Shown here: piece by piece, positions 51,944-63,187 of the stretch
Position numbering within the stretch: the first letter of the stretch is position 1
Layout of the letters: every line of letters starts with the position of its first letter
From: Dinochytrium kinnereticum
Lineage: Eukaryota; Chytridiomycota; Chytridiomycetes; Chytridiales; Chytridiaceae
NCBI GenBank assembly: GCA_027604005.1
Contig: JADGJT010000023.1
Span: forward strand, 48,422 to 112,421
Length of the DNA: 64,000 nucleotides
Reading direction: 5' to 3'
Translations under genes and position numbers: made by a program
The notes under the pieces: generated by a model
What the model was told of the DNA's origin: nothing
What the model saw: only the letters and a program-made list of their open reading frames with translations
The model's database searches: none

Positions 51944-54370
51944 TCACAAGGTATCATTCCATGTAACAATTCGAGCTCCCACAACCTCAACATCAAGCTG
52001 CAGGAAGGAACCATAGCCCTCCCTCCCACCATCACGCTCATACCCATTGATCTTTCCATCTCCCTCCTTAATCCACCTTTCAAACTCCTGCTCAAGATCA
52101 CCCTGAGCCCACGACAAGGGATCCAAAAGCCCATCCCCAGCTATCGTAGCCGAATGACGCTCTGATGTTTGTTTTTCATTCATAGCATCCTTTACAGGTA
52201 AGTTCGCAACAAGCGACAAAATAGGTCCCCCCTTTTCTCGCCGAGTAGGGCAGAAACGTGAGGGAAACAGCCGCGTCCCGTCCGAAAATGATGTGGCCGT
52301 TGGAGCAGCGCTTTCAACTGCGTTAGGTGAGCGATGGGATCCGTGAACCTCGACGAGACCATTCTCCTCCTTTCCTTCCGTCTCCTGTGACGGCAAAGAG
52401 AGGGGCGACTTGGCGCGCAACGCAGCAAGGTAGTCCTCAACAACCACCGGGAGCTGACCATCATCTCCGAGGGACAATGGGATCACCTCCTTTGTAGCTG
52501 GCACCAGGTGAGGCCCGACCCTCCGAAGAAGCCCACCACTTCTCTCACTATCCCCATCTTTATCAGCCACAACCTCCTGATCCAAAAGATCCCTAAGCCA
52601 TGCCACACGGTCCCTAGCGACATCCGAAAGCCCAGATTCGGTTGACAAGGCCGTAAGCATATCCGAAAGATTCGTGAGGGGTATGGATAATGAGCTTTGC
52701 ACGGCATGGGAGATCGGAGGGGTTAGTGTCGCTTTCGGTGAAACCAGTACAAAAGAGTTCATGCGATCATCAGACTGGAAGAGACGAGATGGGTCGGAGA
52801 GCGGGTGTCCATTTAACCCGCTCACGTGAGCGCCGGGAAGAAGAAGAGGGGCGGGTGCGGCTTCAATACGGGGTATATCGGCGCGACTGGGAAATGCCTC
52901 TAACACCTTTGAGGACCTATGAGAGATAGGTTAGATACACAAAAATGGCAACGTCATGACGAACAAAATGCAGATGTAGCATACCATGATGAGAGAGAGG
53001 GATGTGATGTAGGGGCGGTGAGTGTCGGTGATGGGGTGGATCCCGGGAAAACAAACAGGAAAAAAGAGAAGAAGAAAACCTGGGTATCGAGTTAGAAGAA
53101 TTGAAGATACGATAACGAGAAGAGAAAGAACGCAAGGGCTTACCATGAAAACAGCTCCCAAAGGCTTCGATTGTAACGCCTCAGAACCTCCACCAAAGAA
53201 TACATCTCTCTTTGCCTTCTTAATGCCGCCATCCATAACTAACTCTCGATGAGACATCAGGGGAGAGAACTGTACCGCCAAGGAGGATGACTGCCCCACC
53301 GTCGGAATGGCGGAAGACAACACGGGATCAGCGGTAGCAGCAGCAGCTCGCAGCGCAGCATTCTCCTGCGAGAGCTTGAAGTTGATGCCCTCCAGCTCCA
53401 AAATCCTGGCCCTCAGCTCATCGTTCTCCGTGATCAGCGCCTGAGCATGCGTTTCAAGAGAGGCCAGGTGCTCTCTCTTCCGCTTTCGAGACTGATCGGC
53501 TGCCTCACGGTTCTTGACCATCCTCTCCTGGCGTTTGGACAGCGTCATGGAGACTGGGGGTGCGGATGGCTTGAGAGGTAACGCGGCGGGCATCCGTGCA
53601 GAACCTGGAAGAACAGCGGGGATGGGTTGGGTGTCTGAGTCGCTTTCGGATTTCACATGGGGTAGGGATGGAGGGCTGACTTTAGGGAACATCTGAGGCG
53701 GACTAGGCTGGGGTTCCGAATCGGCCATCTCAGTCTTTTTCTTTCGCCCAGGCTTTCTTCTCACGGGCTCCGAAAGAAGCTGCTGGCAGGCGTTCGCCGT
53801 GTCCGATCTAAGTAGCTTGATCAAATCACCGTTGGGAGTCTCCAACACAGAGGGGATGGGCACCAGCGGATCCATCCAAGGCAAGGGATTTGAGAGATCC
53901 ACATCCATGCCGGCCTCCGTAAGATCCGTGGACGGGCAAAAGCTCACCAGCGAGGGTTCCGCGGGAGAAGGTGGAAAGAGACACTGAGAGGATGCAGAGA
54001 GGCGGCGCTCATCTGCTGAGCCTTTCGGCGAGCACGATGACTGCGGTGGTGAGAGGAATGCATGGGCATCCAGCTCCGAGTCCGATAGATGCTGAGAAGG
54101 GGAAGGACTCGGTCTTCCCCGTGTGCTGGATGCAGCCCATGAGGATGGGGTGGCCATCAGCATCTGCATGTGGTGGTCAGTCTCCCCAAAGTCGACAAAA
54201 GACGAGAACAGCGCCGTGTCAGCGGCATCAGCAACGGTCTCCTCATGATGCGCCATCACCATCGCCGTCGCAGGCAGCATCGCCAGTGTACCGCCAGCGC
54301 CAGCACCAGCCATGATGGAGCTCGCTGGCGTCCGTGCGGCAGCAGCAGCGTCGTCGTCCTCCAACTTCAT
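51944..54370 (-). CDS. Membrane-tethered bZIP transcription factor (ATF6/CREB3-like architecture)
   Basis: Minus-strand exons 54370-53144, 53079-52985, 52916-51944 give 764 residues. The N-terminal half is acidic and Ser/Pro-rich, like an activation domain. The bZIP begins near residue 277: SKRQERMVKNREAADQSRKR is the basic region, and a leucine zipper continues through LASLETHAQALITENDELRA and LELEGINFKL. About 60 residues later a hydrophobic segment, [14 protein letters not shown] (about 404-422), spans the first splice junction. A Ser/Pro/acidic region of about 340 residues follows, including WLRDLLDQ, which contains an RxxL of the kind cut by site-1 protease. This order matches ATF6, CREB3 and plant bZIP28. 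Processing is inferred, not shown. The start was set at the first ATG after an out-of-family TTG-opened extension. Confidence 0.85.
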
Positions 54371-54685
54371 TTGAGGCAATAAGGAGGTCAGGGCAAGCAA
54401 GTCGTGAAAAAATTCCGAGGATTTCGAATTCTTTCCGTAGGGTCTTGACTGGGCTAAAGAAGGCAAACAACATCACGTCCATTCCTCACATTACTAAAGT
54501 ACATCATCTACACGTCCTCAATCGAACGGAAAAGAAGGGAACAGACTGGAAGGAAGAAAGGAAGGAAGGAAGAAAGGAAGGGGCGGGAGGATGGGGGCGG
54601 GAAGGCGCTCAGCATGGCCTTGCGTTGAGTGGTGATGAAGGTGGGCAGAGGAGCAAACAAAGAGGGTCAGCCATGGTTTGGAGAT

Positions 54686-57600
54686 TTATGACTTGAAGTA
54701 CGTGGAGAGTGGGTAACGCAGCCTCGCCTTCTCGGCAAACTTGGAAGCAGCGTCAGGGGAGGCGAGTCCGGACATGGAGCTCAATGACTTGTGAATCGTA
54801 ACGAAATTCTAGCGGTAAAGAAAGGAGAGCAAGTATAAGGATTCCCACCCATCAGGAAAGCTAATTATAAAAGGAGCCCTTTACCTCAAGTTCAAGACCC
54901 TTCCAAGCCTTCGCCCCAGTAACTTCAAGCTGGGCGACAAATTCGGCAACAGCCTTCGCCTTCTTAAGCCTGTCTAGCGACGAAACAACCTCCACGGAAG
55001 CAAACACGTGAGGCATCGACTTTTCGTTCCTCTTTGCGAATCGGGCAGTAAAGGTCGACATGTCCTTTGAATCACCATAGAGACCATCAAAGCTTGAGGT
55101 GATCACACCAGCAACCTTCGGGTCCATCTCCTTGGAAGCAACTTGGACTGACAATAATAAAATAATAAAAAAAGGCTACTTAGTCCCGACGAAGAGATAC
55201 ATGATGCAAGAAGCAGAGAAAAAACTCCTACACTCTTTCCAGAATTCCACCGCTGTTTTGTGAAGTTCGGGGTTCTCCGGCTCAATCGCGAGCCCCCTTT
55301 TCAATGACCTTAAAGCTAACAAAAACTTCTTCTTCCTCAGGTAGACAGCACTTCCCAACACATGTGACTCAATCCTCTTGGGGCTAAGGTCCAAAAGAGG
55401 CAGCAAGAACTTCATTGCATCCTTCAAAGGGTCCGCGGTCTCCAAAAGCTTCAAACCCTCAGGATCCATGTCAACCTTCTTGCCAGCTGCGTTTACAGCT
55501 TGCTTCTCGACACCGTTCGTATGTGTGGAGGGAGTATCTGGCTTCTTCAACTTACGGAGAGCCTTCTTCTTATCACCATCGGACATGTCGGCTGCAAGAT
55601 TAATTAATGATTAGCATATGCTTGGGGGAAAAAAAAGCTTTTAATATGTGTTTGCTTACAGTTGTTGATATTCTCCTTCTCCTGTTCCTCTTCACGCGGC
55701 CGATCAAATAACTTGATATAGATTCGAACCGCTTCAACAGCAGCCTGGAAGAAGAGAGGGTGGGATCGCAGACGATCCTCCATCTGTAGCAGATCCAAGT
55801 AAGTTCGCAAAGTCACCCGCCTGAACGAATAGTTATGGAAGTCAAACTGGTCGTCGTAGATATCGGAGAAATGCTATTATAGTTGCACAGTGATGTTAGC
55901 TATTTCCTTCCTCTTTCACAGAAAAACAAAAATAAATTAATCTCATACCTTTTCAATCTGATGGAACTTCTTCAAGGCCCTCCCAACCTTACCCTGCCTA
56001 AGGTAGCTCCTACCACTCTCTAGGGGGAACCACATGCACTGAAGCTCTGCAAGGTCACCAAGCTTATCATTGGAGTCGTTCTAAAGCGAGTATGCAGAGA
56101 AATACAGTACTTAGGGGCGGGGAAATCGAATGGATCAGACTCACCCTACAGAATAAAACAATGGTCTTCTCGGCCATTTCAACAGCATCATTTCGAAGCA
56201 TATACTTTGTGCACTTGGAGTTGATAAACCGATCCTGAAGGTCCCTCTCCCTAGCCTCATTCATAACGACCATAGCACCATGAACATCTCCTTGGTGCTA
56301 GAGGGGGGGAGGGAACACAGAAGCCGTTTCAGCCCGCTATAATCCATCCCAGAATCCCGAATAAAAACCAAAAGCAAGACGTTACCTTTAAAATCCTAGC
56401 CTTTGTCATCAACAACTCCACAAGCGTTGGAGTGTGCTCAATGGCCTCATTAATGTAAGCGACCGCCTTAGGACCATCCTTGACAAAGTCGAAATGCTGG
56501 GCAAGGAAGTAAAGAACCCAGAGAAGCGCCGACGGCGGCTCGGAAGCGTCTGAGCCATCTTCAGCGGAGAACCGTCCAACTTCCTTCAAGCTCTTGGCGT
56601 ACCCAAGAACAAGTTTTTCAATGACAGCCCTCTTCTCATTCACAGAGTAAAGGTCTCGGATGCTGACGAAAACAGATGGCACACCCTTGCGGAAGAGGGG
56701 TTTAAGATAGTTGTTCATCATGGTGACAAAACGCTCTCCTGCAGTTAACAGTTAAAGACTCACACACGCTGGCACTTCTCAAACCTTTCGCAAACTCGAG
56801 GGGAAGCTTCCGAATAATGTGGGCTTTCTTGAATTCGTCGCTGAGGTCTTCAAACATCTCAAGAACCTTAGTGGTCTGCTGATCCGAAAGTTCTAAGGAC
56901 GTTTTTCTAAGCATGATCAATTCAGCACCACTTCATACCTCCTTCAAAGCCCTTGCATTTAAGAAGTTCCCGAACGTACTGCTCATTATCAGGATTCATC
57001 CTGAGCAAAGCCTTGTAAGCAACCTCAGCCTGGGCCTTCTCACCCATCTTCAGCAGAATCCTCGCTAAAATAATACAGTCAACAACAAACTCATAACCGT
57101 TACAAACACCGGACACACTCACCTTTGGCCTCCTTCCAAGATTTCTTATCCAAAACCTTCTTCTCAATCTCGTTAAGGTGCTCGATGGCTTCCTTGAACT
57201 TGCCCAAATCCTCCAAGATGAAATTCTTAAACAGGTATACTTCGCTGCTTTCGTAAGCTGAGTTGGGCTCGATAATCGTCTGGTTGTCATGATACGTTAA
57301 AGGACACGTCAATGTTTGAACGCCATTACTCACCTGGAAGCTGTCCTGATAATGCGCGAGCGTCTCGATGGCAAACTGATGGCTTTTGTTCATGAAGAAC
57401 GCAACCGAAAGGCTCAACCAGAAAGATTTAAGATTCGACCTCATCTTGATGAGTTGCAAATTGGCATCCTTAAACAAAGACGTCAGCGCTCCCATCCAAG
57501 TTTGCTTTGCTTTTTGGATGAAAAACACTCACGACAAATCCATCAAAGTTCCTCAAATGAATCTGAAGCATCGCATGGTCTCGGAAGATTTGGAGGTTGT

Positions 57601-58262
57601 CCTGCTCAACATTTATTGTAAGAGACGTCTCAAGCAACAGATAGACACACCTTTTCAAAGCGAATCGCCTGAGTGTAGCTCTTCAGCGCCTCCTCGTAGT
57701 TCCGCTCCGATCGATGAATGAGTCCATAAACGTGCCAGCCTAAAAACAAAAAAAAACAGAGAAGAAAGGATGCTTAACACCCCAGGTGGGAAAATAATTT
57801 AAAAAAACCTACACACGGGGTTTGCAAGTTCCAGACGAATAGCTTTCTTGATGAGCTCATGCGCCTCCTCTTTCCTCTCAAGAGAGCTCAAGAACAAGGC
57901 CTTCATGGCCAGAGTTTCTAAGTGGACACAAGAATTGAGAGTTATCAGCTTCCTCGCGAGAGCATAACCCCACAGCACCAAAACACAAAAACAAAAAAAA
58001 CACACCTCCATGCTCTGGAAACTTTTTCAGGATCTGGTCTGCAGTCTTCATCCCCTTCTTGTACTGCTTGTTCTCATGGAATTTCTGCAATTCGCCTAGT
58101 TAGATTTCAATCACCAAGACCCACACGGCAGCCGTGCATGCATGCGCGAGAACAGGAAGGACCACAGCCGCGGTGAGGGCCTTCAAGAATATTCAAACTC
58201 ACGAGGATCGCCTTCATCAAGGCCGCCTCCTTGGAGGGTAGCTCCGTCTTTGGCTTGGACAT
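54686..58262 (-). CDS. NAA15: NatA auxiliary subunit Naa15 (Nat1)
   Basis: TPR-superhelix scaffold that anchors the NatA N-terminal acetyltransferase (with Naa10) to ribosomes. About 16 short exons run from [20 protein letters not shown] (58262-58203) and [19 protein letters not shown] (58084-58006) to the last exon ending [10 protein letters not shown]. Landmarks in order: [43 protein letters not shown]-type [118 protein letters not shown]-type [20 protein letters not shown], and [20 protein letters not shown]. These agree with Naa15 throughout. The junction near 56930 needed a non-obvious acceptor to keep frame. Confidence 0.93.
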
Positions 58263-58314
58263 CGTCGATTTGAAGAAAAAAGAACAAATTCAAAATCACA
58301 ATTTTACCTCGACC
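58263..58314. promoter_or_regulatory. 52-bp head-to-head promoter, NAA15/small mitochondrial gene
   Basis: Start codons of NAA15 (58262, minus) and the next plus-strand gene (58315) are only 52 bp apart. It is the tightest of three such pairs in this window. The sequence is A-rich, with no TATA box. Confidence 0.5.
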
Positions 58315-59039
58315 ATGTTCTCGTTGCGAGCGGCCATCCAGCGTCCGTCGTCGGTGAGAGCCGCCCGCGCCGTCCTGATGCCAGCGGTCGCTACGGTTCA
58401 ACAGAGGAACGTTTCGCAGAGGAAGGCGCCGCCTCCGAAGCGATGGACGAAGACTGCTATTGAGATCCAGATCATTGATATGCTCTACGATTATGCGAAT
58501 GTGCCTTCAAGCAAGGTTGGGGGCTGTTTACCTATGATGTCTTTTCTTGTTTGGATGCTATTGGAGTGGGATGTGCTGCTTGGAATAATACACAGGGTTC
58601 TCTCGTTAAACATCTCCTTTTTGCATGCCCACAGATTACCCTTGACTCAAACCTGGAGAACGGCTTGTTGCTGGACCGTTTGGAGAGGTTTGTTCAAGTC
58701 TTGCAGCATCTGGGAATTCTATTCACTTGGTTCATCAAATATTTACTGCTATCTACTTCTTAGATATGGATTCCAATGGGATCTTCAAGAAACGTAAGAA
58801 TAACCTCCATCAACTGTTGCCTTTAACCACTGCAATTTCAGGTTTGATTTCCAGCTCGGATACACCAGGTAAACGTCTTTCCCGCTTCTCTTCTTTCGCC
58901 AGAGTTTGAAGAGAATTTCTGATGAAATGATCAACTATTCCATCTGACAGGGATATGTCGAGGGACTTGCAATCAGGACGTGAAGCATCCGACTGGGTCG
59001 CCGCAAAGTTGGAGGAGATGAACCGACTAGATGCATAAC
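58315..59039 (+). CDS. Small mitochondrial-type protein with ACP-like helix pattern
   Basis: Exons 58315-58515, 58635-58687, 58842-58868, 58952-59039 give 122 residues. The first 40 residues (MFSLRAAIQRPSSVRAARAV...) are rich in Arg, Ala and Ser without acidic residues, typical of a mitochondrial presequence. The mature part reads IEIQIIDMLYDYANVPSSK, ITLDSNLENGLLLDRLERFD, then SGREASDWVAAKLEEMN. The 'K-I-T-L-D-S-x-L ... G-L-x-L-D' pattern recalls acyl carrier proteins around helix II, but the phosphopantetheine DSL serine is not present. The resemblance is weak and no family is claimed. The third exon is only 27 nt. It is head-to-head with NAA15. Confidence 0.6.
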
Positions 59040-59437
59040 CTGCTATCCAAATCTGGTTGAAACATGTCAACAACGGACGTATATCATCGAACTTTTTAAA
59101 TTGTCGCAGAGAACAGTTCGGCGGTCCTTTGTTTAAATAAACCTCCTTTGCTTCCATTGCTCATGGTTGTTGGATTTTTTTTTGAAATAATGCTTCTTGC
59201 GAACTCTTCATACCTCCTTTTTTTAATATTATTATTATTACTCTCTGTGCATTTGCTTTGGTTTCTGGAATGGTGATTTTATCTATAGTTTTTCTCTCCA
59301 TGACCAGTAGAGTTTTGTAACAACAAGCCAAGAGGTATTGATTAACTATGATGTTAAATACGTACAACTTCTTCCTTGCCCAGACTGAAAAACCAACTGG
59401 ACGAGGAGTGTTCATTCATATTTATTGTCTCCTAAAT

Positions 59438-61059
59438 CTATCTTCCTTTGTAAACCGGGGTTCTCTTCTCCCTGAACGCACGAAGCCCTTTTTTCACAAA
59501 AACCAAACAACATTAATATCTGAACACCACAATAATAAAACAGCCCAAAAATCACCTTCAATTCGATCCTCAGTCGGAATGACCTGAGCGTAGCAAGTCT
59601 GCTCAAACGCCAGACCAGACGCCCTTGCAAAAAAAAAAAAAAAAAAAAAAAAGACATCAGTGAATTCAAAAGCAATGCTCCTCCGCTTACATATCCAATT
59701 GCGAGCCTTTATCAACAGCCTGCTTCGCCATCCTCACCGCGATGGGTCCTAAGAGTCGTATTTAGACTTTGCAATTCCCGCATGGATCTATACCTCCAGG
59801 TAAAATCTCACGAGCCAGGGCAATGGCTTTCTCAAAAGCAAGCCCTTCAACGGCGTGGTTCACGAGTCCTATCGACATGTGTCAGGATGAAACATCCGCA
59901 AGACTATGATACCATAGGATAGGGCACCCTTCGCGTCAAGCACTCGTGCAGTAAAGACAAGTTCCTTGGCCTTCGACACACCAATAATCCTCGGCAGACG
60001 TTGAGTACCTCCCGCACTGAAGAAAAGGAAAAACGAAGAAAAGAAAAAAAGAAAAAAAAAACCCGTCAGTTATCACCCTCCACGACACGAGCCTCACCCA
60101 GGGATGATGGCCAATCTGGTCTCCGGAAGCCCCAACTTTGCTCCAGCGCCTAAAAGGAAAGTTTTTTTTGGTATGTTTGTTTTGTTGTTGTTTTTTTTGA
60201 AAGAAACAAAACAAAAAAAAAGAACCCCCGACTTTAATCGAATTGCAAAAGAATCCAAGGTCCTCACCAGCCACGCGAATATCGGTAGCAAGAGCCACCT
60301 CCAAACCTCCGCCAAGCGCGGCACCGTCAATCGCGGATATCGTTGGAACGGGGAGGGACTAATGTGGACGAGTAAAATAAAAGAAAAAAAGGGGAAAAAA
60401 AAAGTGGGGGCTTCCGTGTAAGAGAACCGTTGGTTGAATTTTGAACGAGTCTCAATCACCTCGAGATCAGAGAATGCTGATCTAAGCCCATGAACAAATG
60501 CGGCGACTTGAGACGGTGTCATTGTGGCCCGCTCCTGAAGAACGGTTAGGGTTTTAAAAAAAATATATTAAAAAAATGGCGGGGCAGCATGGAGAAAACA
60601 GAAAGAAGACAAAAGTATCTCACCTTGAGATCAGCGCCGGCGCAAAACACTCTGTCAACCATGCTCCTCAACACAACGACTCTGACCTTCCTGCCAACCA
60701 AAACAGCATCAACAAAAGAGCCGCAGAATCATGTGTCGGCACCTACTCATCAAACCGCAATTGATCCAGCGCGCCCCTAAACTCCTTCATAAAGTTTACA
60801 CCAAGCGCATTACGAGCAGTCGGACGGTTAAAGTTCAAGATCGAGATCCCTGACGACCATTCCAGCTGTCAATGCGCTAACCGACACAACCAGACAGCAG
60901 CGTACCTTCGTCGGCGCCAGTGAGGGGCTCAATAAAGCATTCCTTGCTGCTAACAGATGAAGAGGAGAAGAAGAACCGCAGCGCAGAAGGATTTGCGGAG
61001 TGGAGTGGAGCGCGGGAGCAGCGTCGCAAACCGGTGGTGGTCGTCCTCAGGAGATGCAT
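59438..61059 (-). CDS. AUH: Mitochondrial 3-methylglutaconyl-CoA hydratase (AUH-type enoyl-CoA hydratase)
   Basis: Crotonase-fold hydratase of leucine breakdown. About 11 exons on the minus strand, starting with the presequence exon 61059-60906 ([19 protein letters not shown]). Diagnostic segments: [46 protein letters not shown] with the oxyanion-hole Gly-Gly, [20 protein letters not shown] with catalytic-type Glu, [39 protein letters not shown] and the end [11 protein letters not shown]. The strings [15 protein letters not shown] and ERATMT match AUH rather than generic ECHS1. One intron contains a 25-nt T-run (A-run at about 59629-59653 on the given strand). A clean spliced model exists for every block. 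Confidence 0.92.
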
Positions 61060-61614
61060 GCTGGGAATGAGAAAAAATAAATAAATTTGGAGACAACCTC
61101 CTCCTCAACCCCACCGGAAACCCCTGCGATTTCGCATGCGAACGTTTGTTTTTTTGTTGCGGGTGGTATCGGGTTGGGATGGGATACGTGCATGATGGCG
61201 TGCTACTCCTCACGCCTTCTTCCCCCCGCTGATTCCAAGCCCGTCTTTGAGAATTGAAATTCCAATGCGTTCGCCACACACCTGCGGCTGGGTGGGTATC
61301 GCGCATTTGTCGAGAGCTGATGGGAGGATGGCCCCGCAGCGTCCGTCGTGATGGTCAAGCGTCGCCAACCAAAGTGCTGTGGTTTGAAGGCGGTGGGTGT
61401 TGATCCATGTGGAAAGGAAATGTCAGCTCTCTCTTCACTCATCAAAACAAAAAGAAATTTCTGCTTGTCGCGGAACAGGTCAAAGTTGTGAGGGCCAGAC
61501 GCATCCAACCTGCGGACGACCGACCACCCACACCCACACCCACACCCACACCCACACCCACTCCCACACACCCCGCTCTGAGGACGTGATAGACGACACC
61601 ACCGCTCTCAAGAG
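61060..61614. promoter_or_regulatory. Divergent promoter region, AUH and BAR-SH3 gene
   Basis: 555 bp between divergent start codons. A hexamer array (ACCCAC type) at about 61528-61562 lies 50-90 bp upstream of the BAR gene ATG. No other element was assigned. Confidence 0.45.
61528..61562. repeat. (CACCCA)n hexamer array
   Basis: About six CACCCA units (TGGGTG on the other strand), slightly degenerate at the right end where TCCCAC replaces one unit. It sits immediately upstream of the BAR-SH3 gene and resembles G-rich telomere-like sequence, though not the TTAGGG repeat. Confidence 0.85.
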
Positions 61615-63171
61615 ATGTCGTGGAAGGGATTTCAAAAGGCCGTGGCCAGGCTGCCGCAGATGGTGATGGCCAAGGCCGGCTACACCGATGAGACCGTGGA
61701 CCCAGAGTTCACAGAGCTCGAAGACAGGTTCAAGGCGTTTGAGTTGGAGGCTCGAAAGCTTCATGAGGATGCCAAAAAGTTCAAGGATGCCTTGTCTTGT
61801 CTTTTGGCTCATCAGGCGTCGTTCTCAGCCACCCTTCACGAGGTGTATCAGCCGATAGGAAAGATGGGGTCAAGGAGGCCTTCCAACGCTGGTGAATCTC
61901 CGGCTGACTGTGACCCTTCCATGAATCGAAGCAATCGATCCGTAAGGATCAAGGCTGTTCTTGTTTGATTTATTTTTTTTCTTTGAGCTCCTTTTTTTTT
62001 TTCTCATTTTTGTTGTTATATTGTGTAGATTGAACGAGAGACCCCACCAGAGTCCCTCAGAGCCGCCGAGGATTATGCTAGAATCACTGCTCGGTCCCGA
62101 GAATCTCTTCTTCCCGATCTTGAGGTGATTGAGAGGCGACTTGTGGTCCCGACCGCGGAGCTCATGTCGCTCATCGACAAGGTCAAGCGATTCACGTTGA
62201 AACGCTCCCACAAGCTTCTCGATTACGATCGACACCGAGACAGCGTCAAGAAGATGAAGGAGAAGCAAGATAGAACCGCCTCGGATGAACGCACCCTCGG
62301 GAAATACGAGGCAAGCCTCGACCAAGCTTCACGGGAGTACAACAGCATCAACAACCTTCTCAAACAACAGATCCCTGTCCTTCTGTCTCTCAAGGCTCCC
62401 TTCATGGACCCTTGCTTCCTCACCCTCTATTGGTACCAACTGAGGGTTTTTCGAACCCTTGCGGATGGAAGTCGCGAGCTCATGGGGAACCCATTCTTCC
62501 GGCATTCCTCTGGGAAGCTCACCCCACCCACCCCCACTGAATTTGAGGCTCACGTGGAGGCTCAGACGGCTTTGCTTGCTGATCTGACTCTGGTGGTGAG
62601 GAACAAGACGCGCGCATCGTTGGAGGTTGATCAAGGATATTACACTGGCTCATCCGCTGAGAACTCACCCGACGGTGATCGACCTCCTCCTGAGTACCAT
62701 GACCCTCGGTTGGGTGGTCCAAGCCCTACAAGACAGAGCTTTGGGTCAATGCATACAAGCAGCGCCCCTTATTCCGCTCCAGTGTCGTACCCAAACCCGC
62801 TCAGCGCCATGTCGGCAACGTCGCCGGCGCCGGTGGCTGCCTCGCCTTCTCATGCGGCTGCGAGGAAGCAGTATGTGGTTGCGCTTTATGATTATGAGGC
62901 GCAGGCGGATGGGGATTTGTCGTTTAGGAGGGATGATAAGATTGAGGTGATTGAGAAGTCGGATGATCCGAATGATTGGTGGAGTGGAAGGTTGAATGGG
63001 GTGACTGGGCCGGTGTACAGGGCTTTTCCGGCGATGGCTTTATCTTTTATGCTTTTTGTGGTTGTTGTGGTTGTTGTTGTGGTCTTGGTTGGTTTTTTGT
63101 TTTGTTTTGTTTTTTGTCATGGGGCCAATAATGCTGTTTGCATCAACATTTTATTTATTTATTGTTATTGA
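61615..63171 (+). CDS. RVS167: N-BAR/SH3 protein (Rvs167/Hob1, amphiphysin-like)
   Basis: Membrane-curving endocytic scaffold that binds actin-patch proteins through its SH3. Exons 61615-61941 and 62029 onward. The BAR domain fills residues 1-250: MSWKGFQKAVARLPQMVM, TVDPEFTELEDRFKAFELEA, ELMSLIDKVKRFTLKRSHKL, DYDRHRDSVKKMKEKQD. A Pro/Ser-rich linker leads to the SH3: ALYDYEAQADGDLSFRRDDK and WWSGRLNG. The SH3 end is irregular: the frame runs GVTGPVYRAFPAM into a hydrophobic tail ending at 63171. A donor at about 63016 (GTGTAC) and an acceptor ending in TTCAG at about 63176 would instead give GVTGPYFNS and a stop at 63187. Either way the usual F-P-x-N-Y end is not present. Confidence 0.88.
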
Positions 63172-63187
63172 TTCAGTATTTTAACTC

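Noticed and set aside
61528..61562. Interstitial telomere remnant
   Set aside because: The hexamer is TGGGTG-like, not TTAGGG, and lies in an ordinary promoter between two intact genes.
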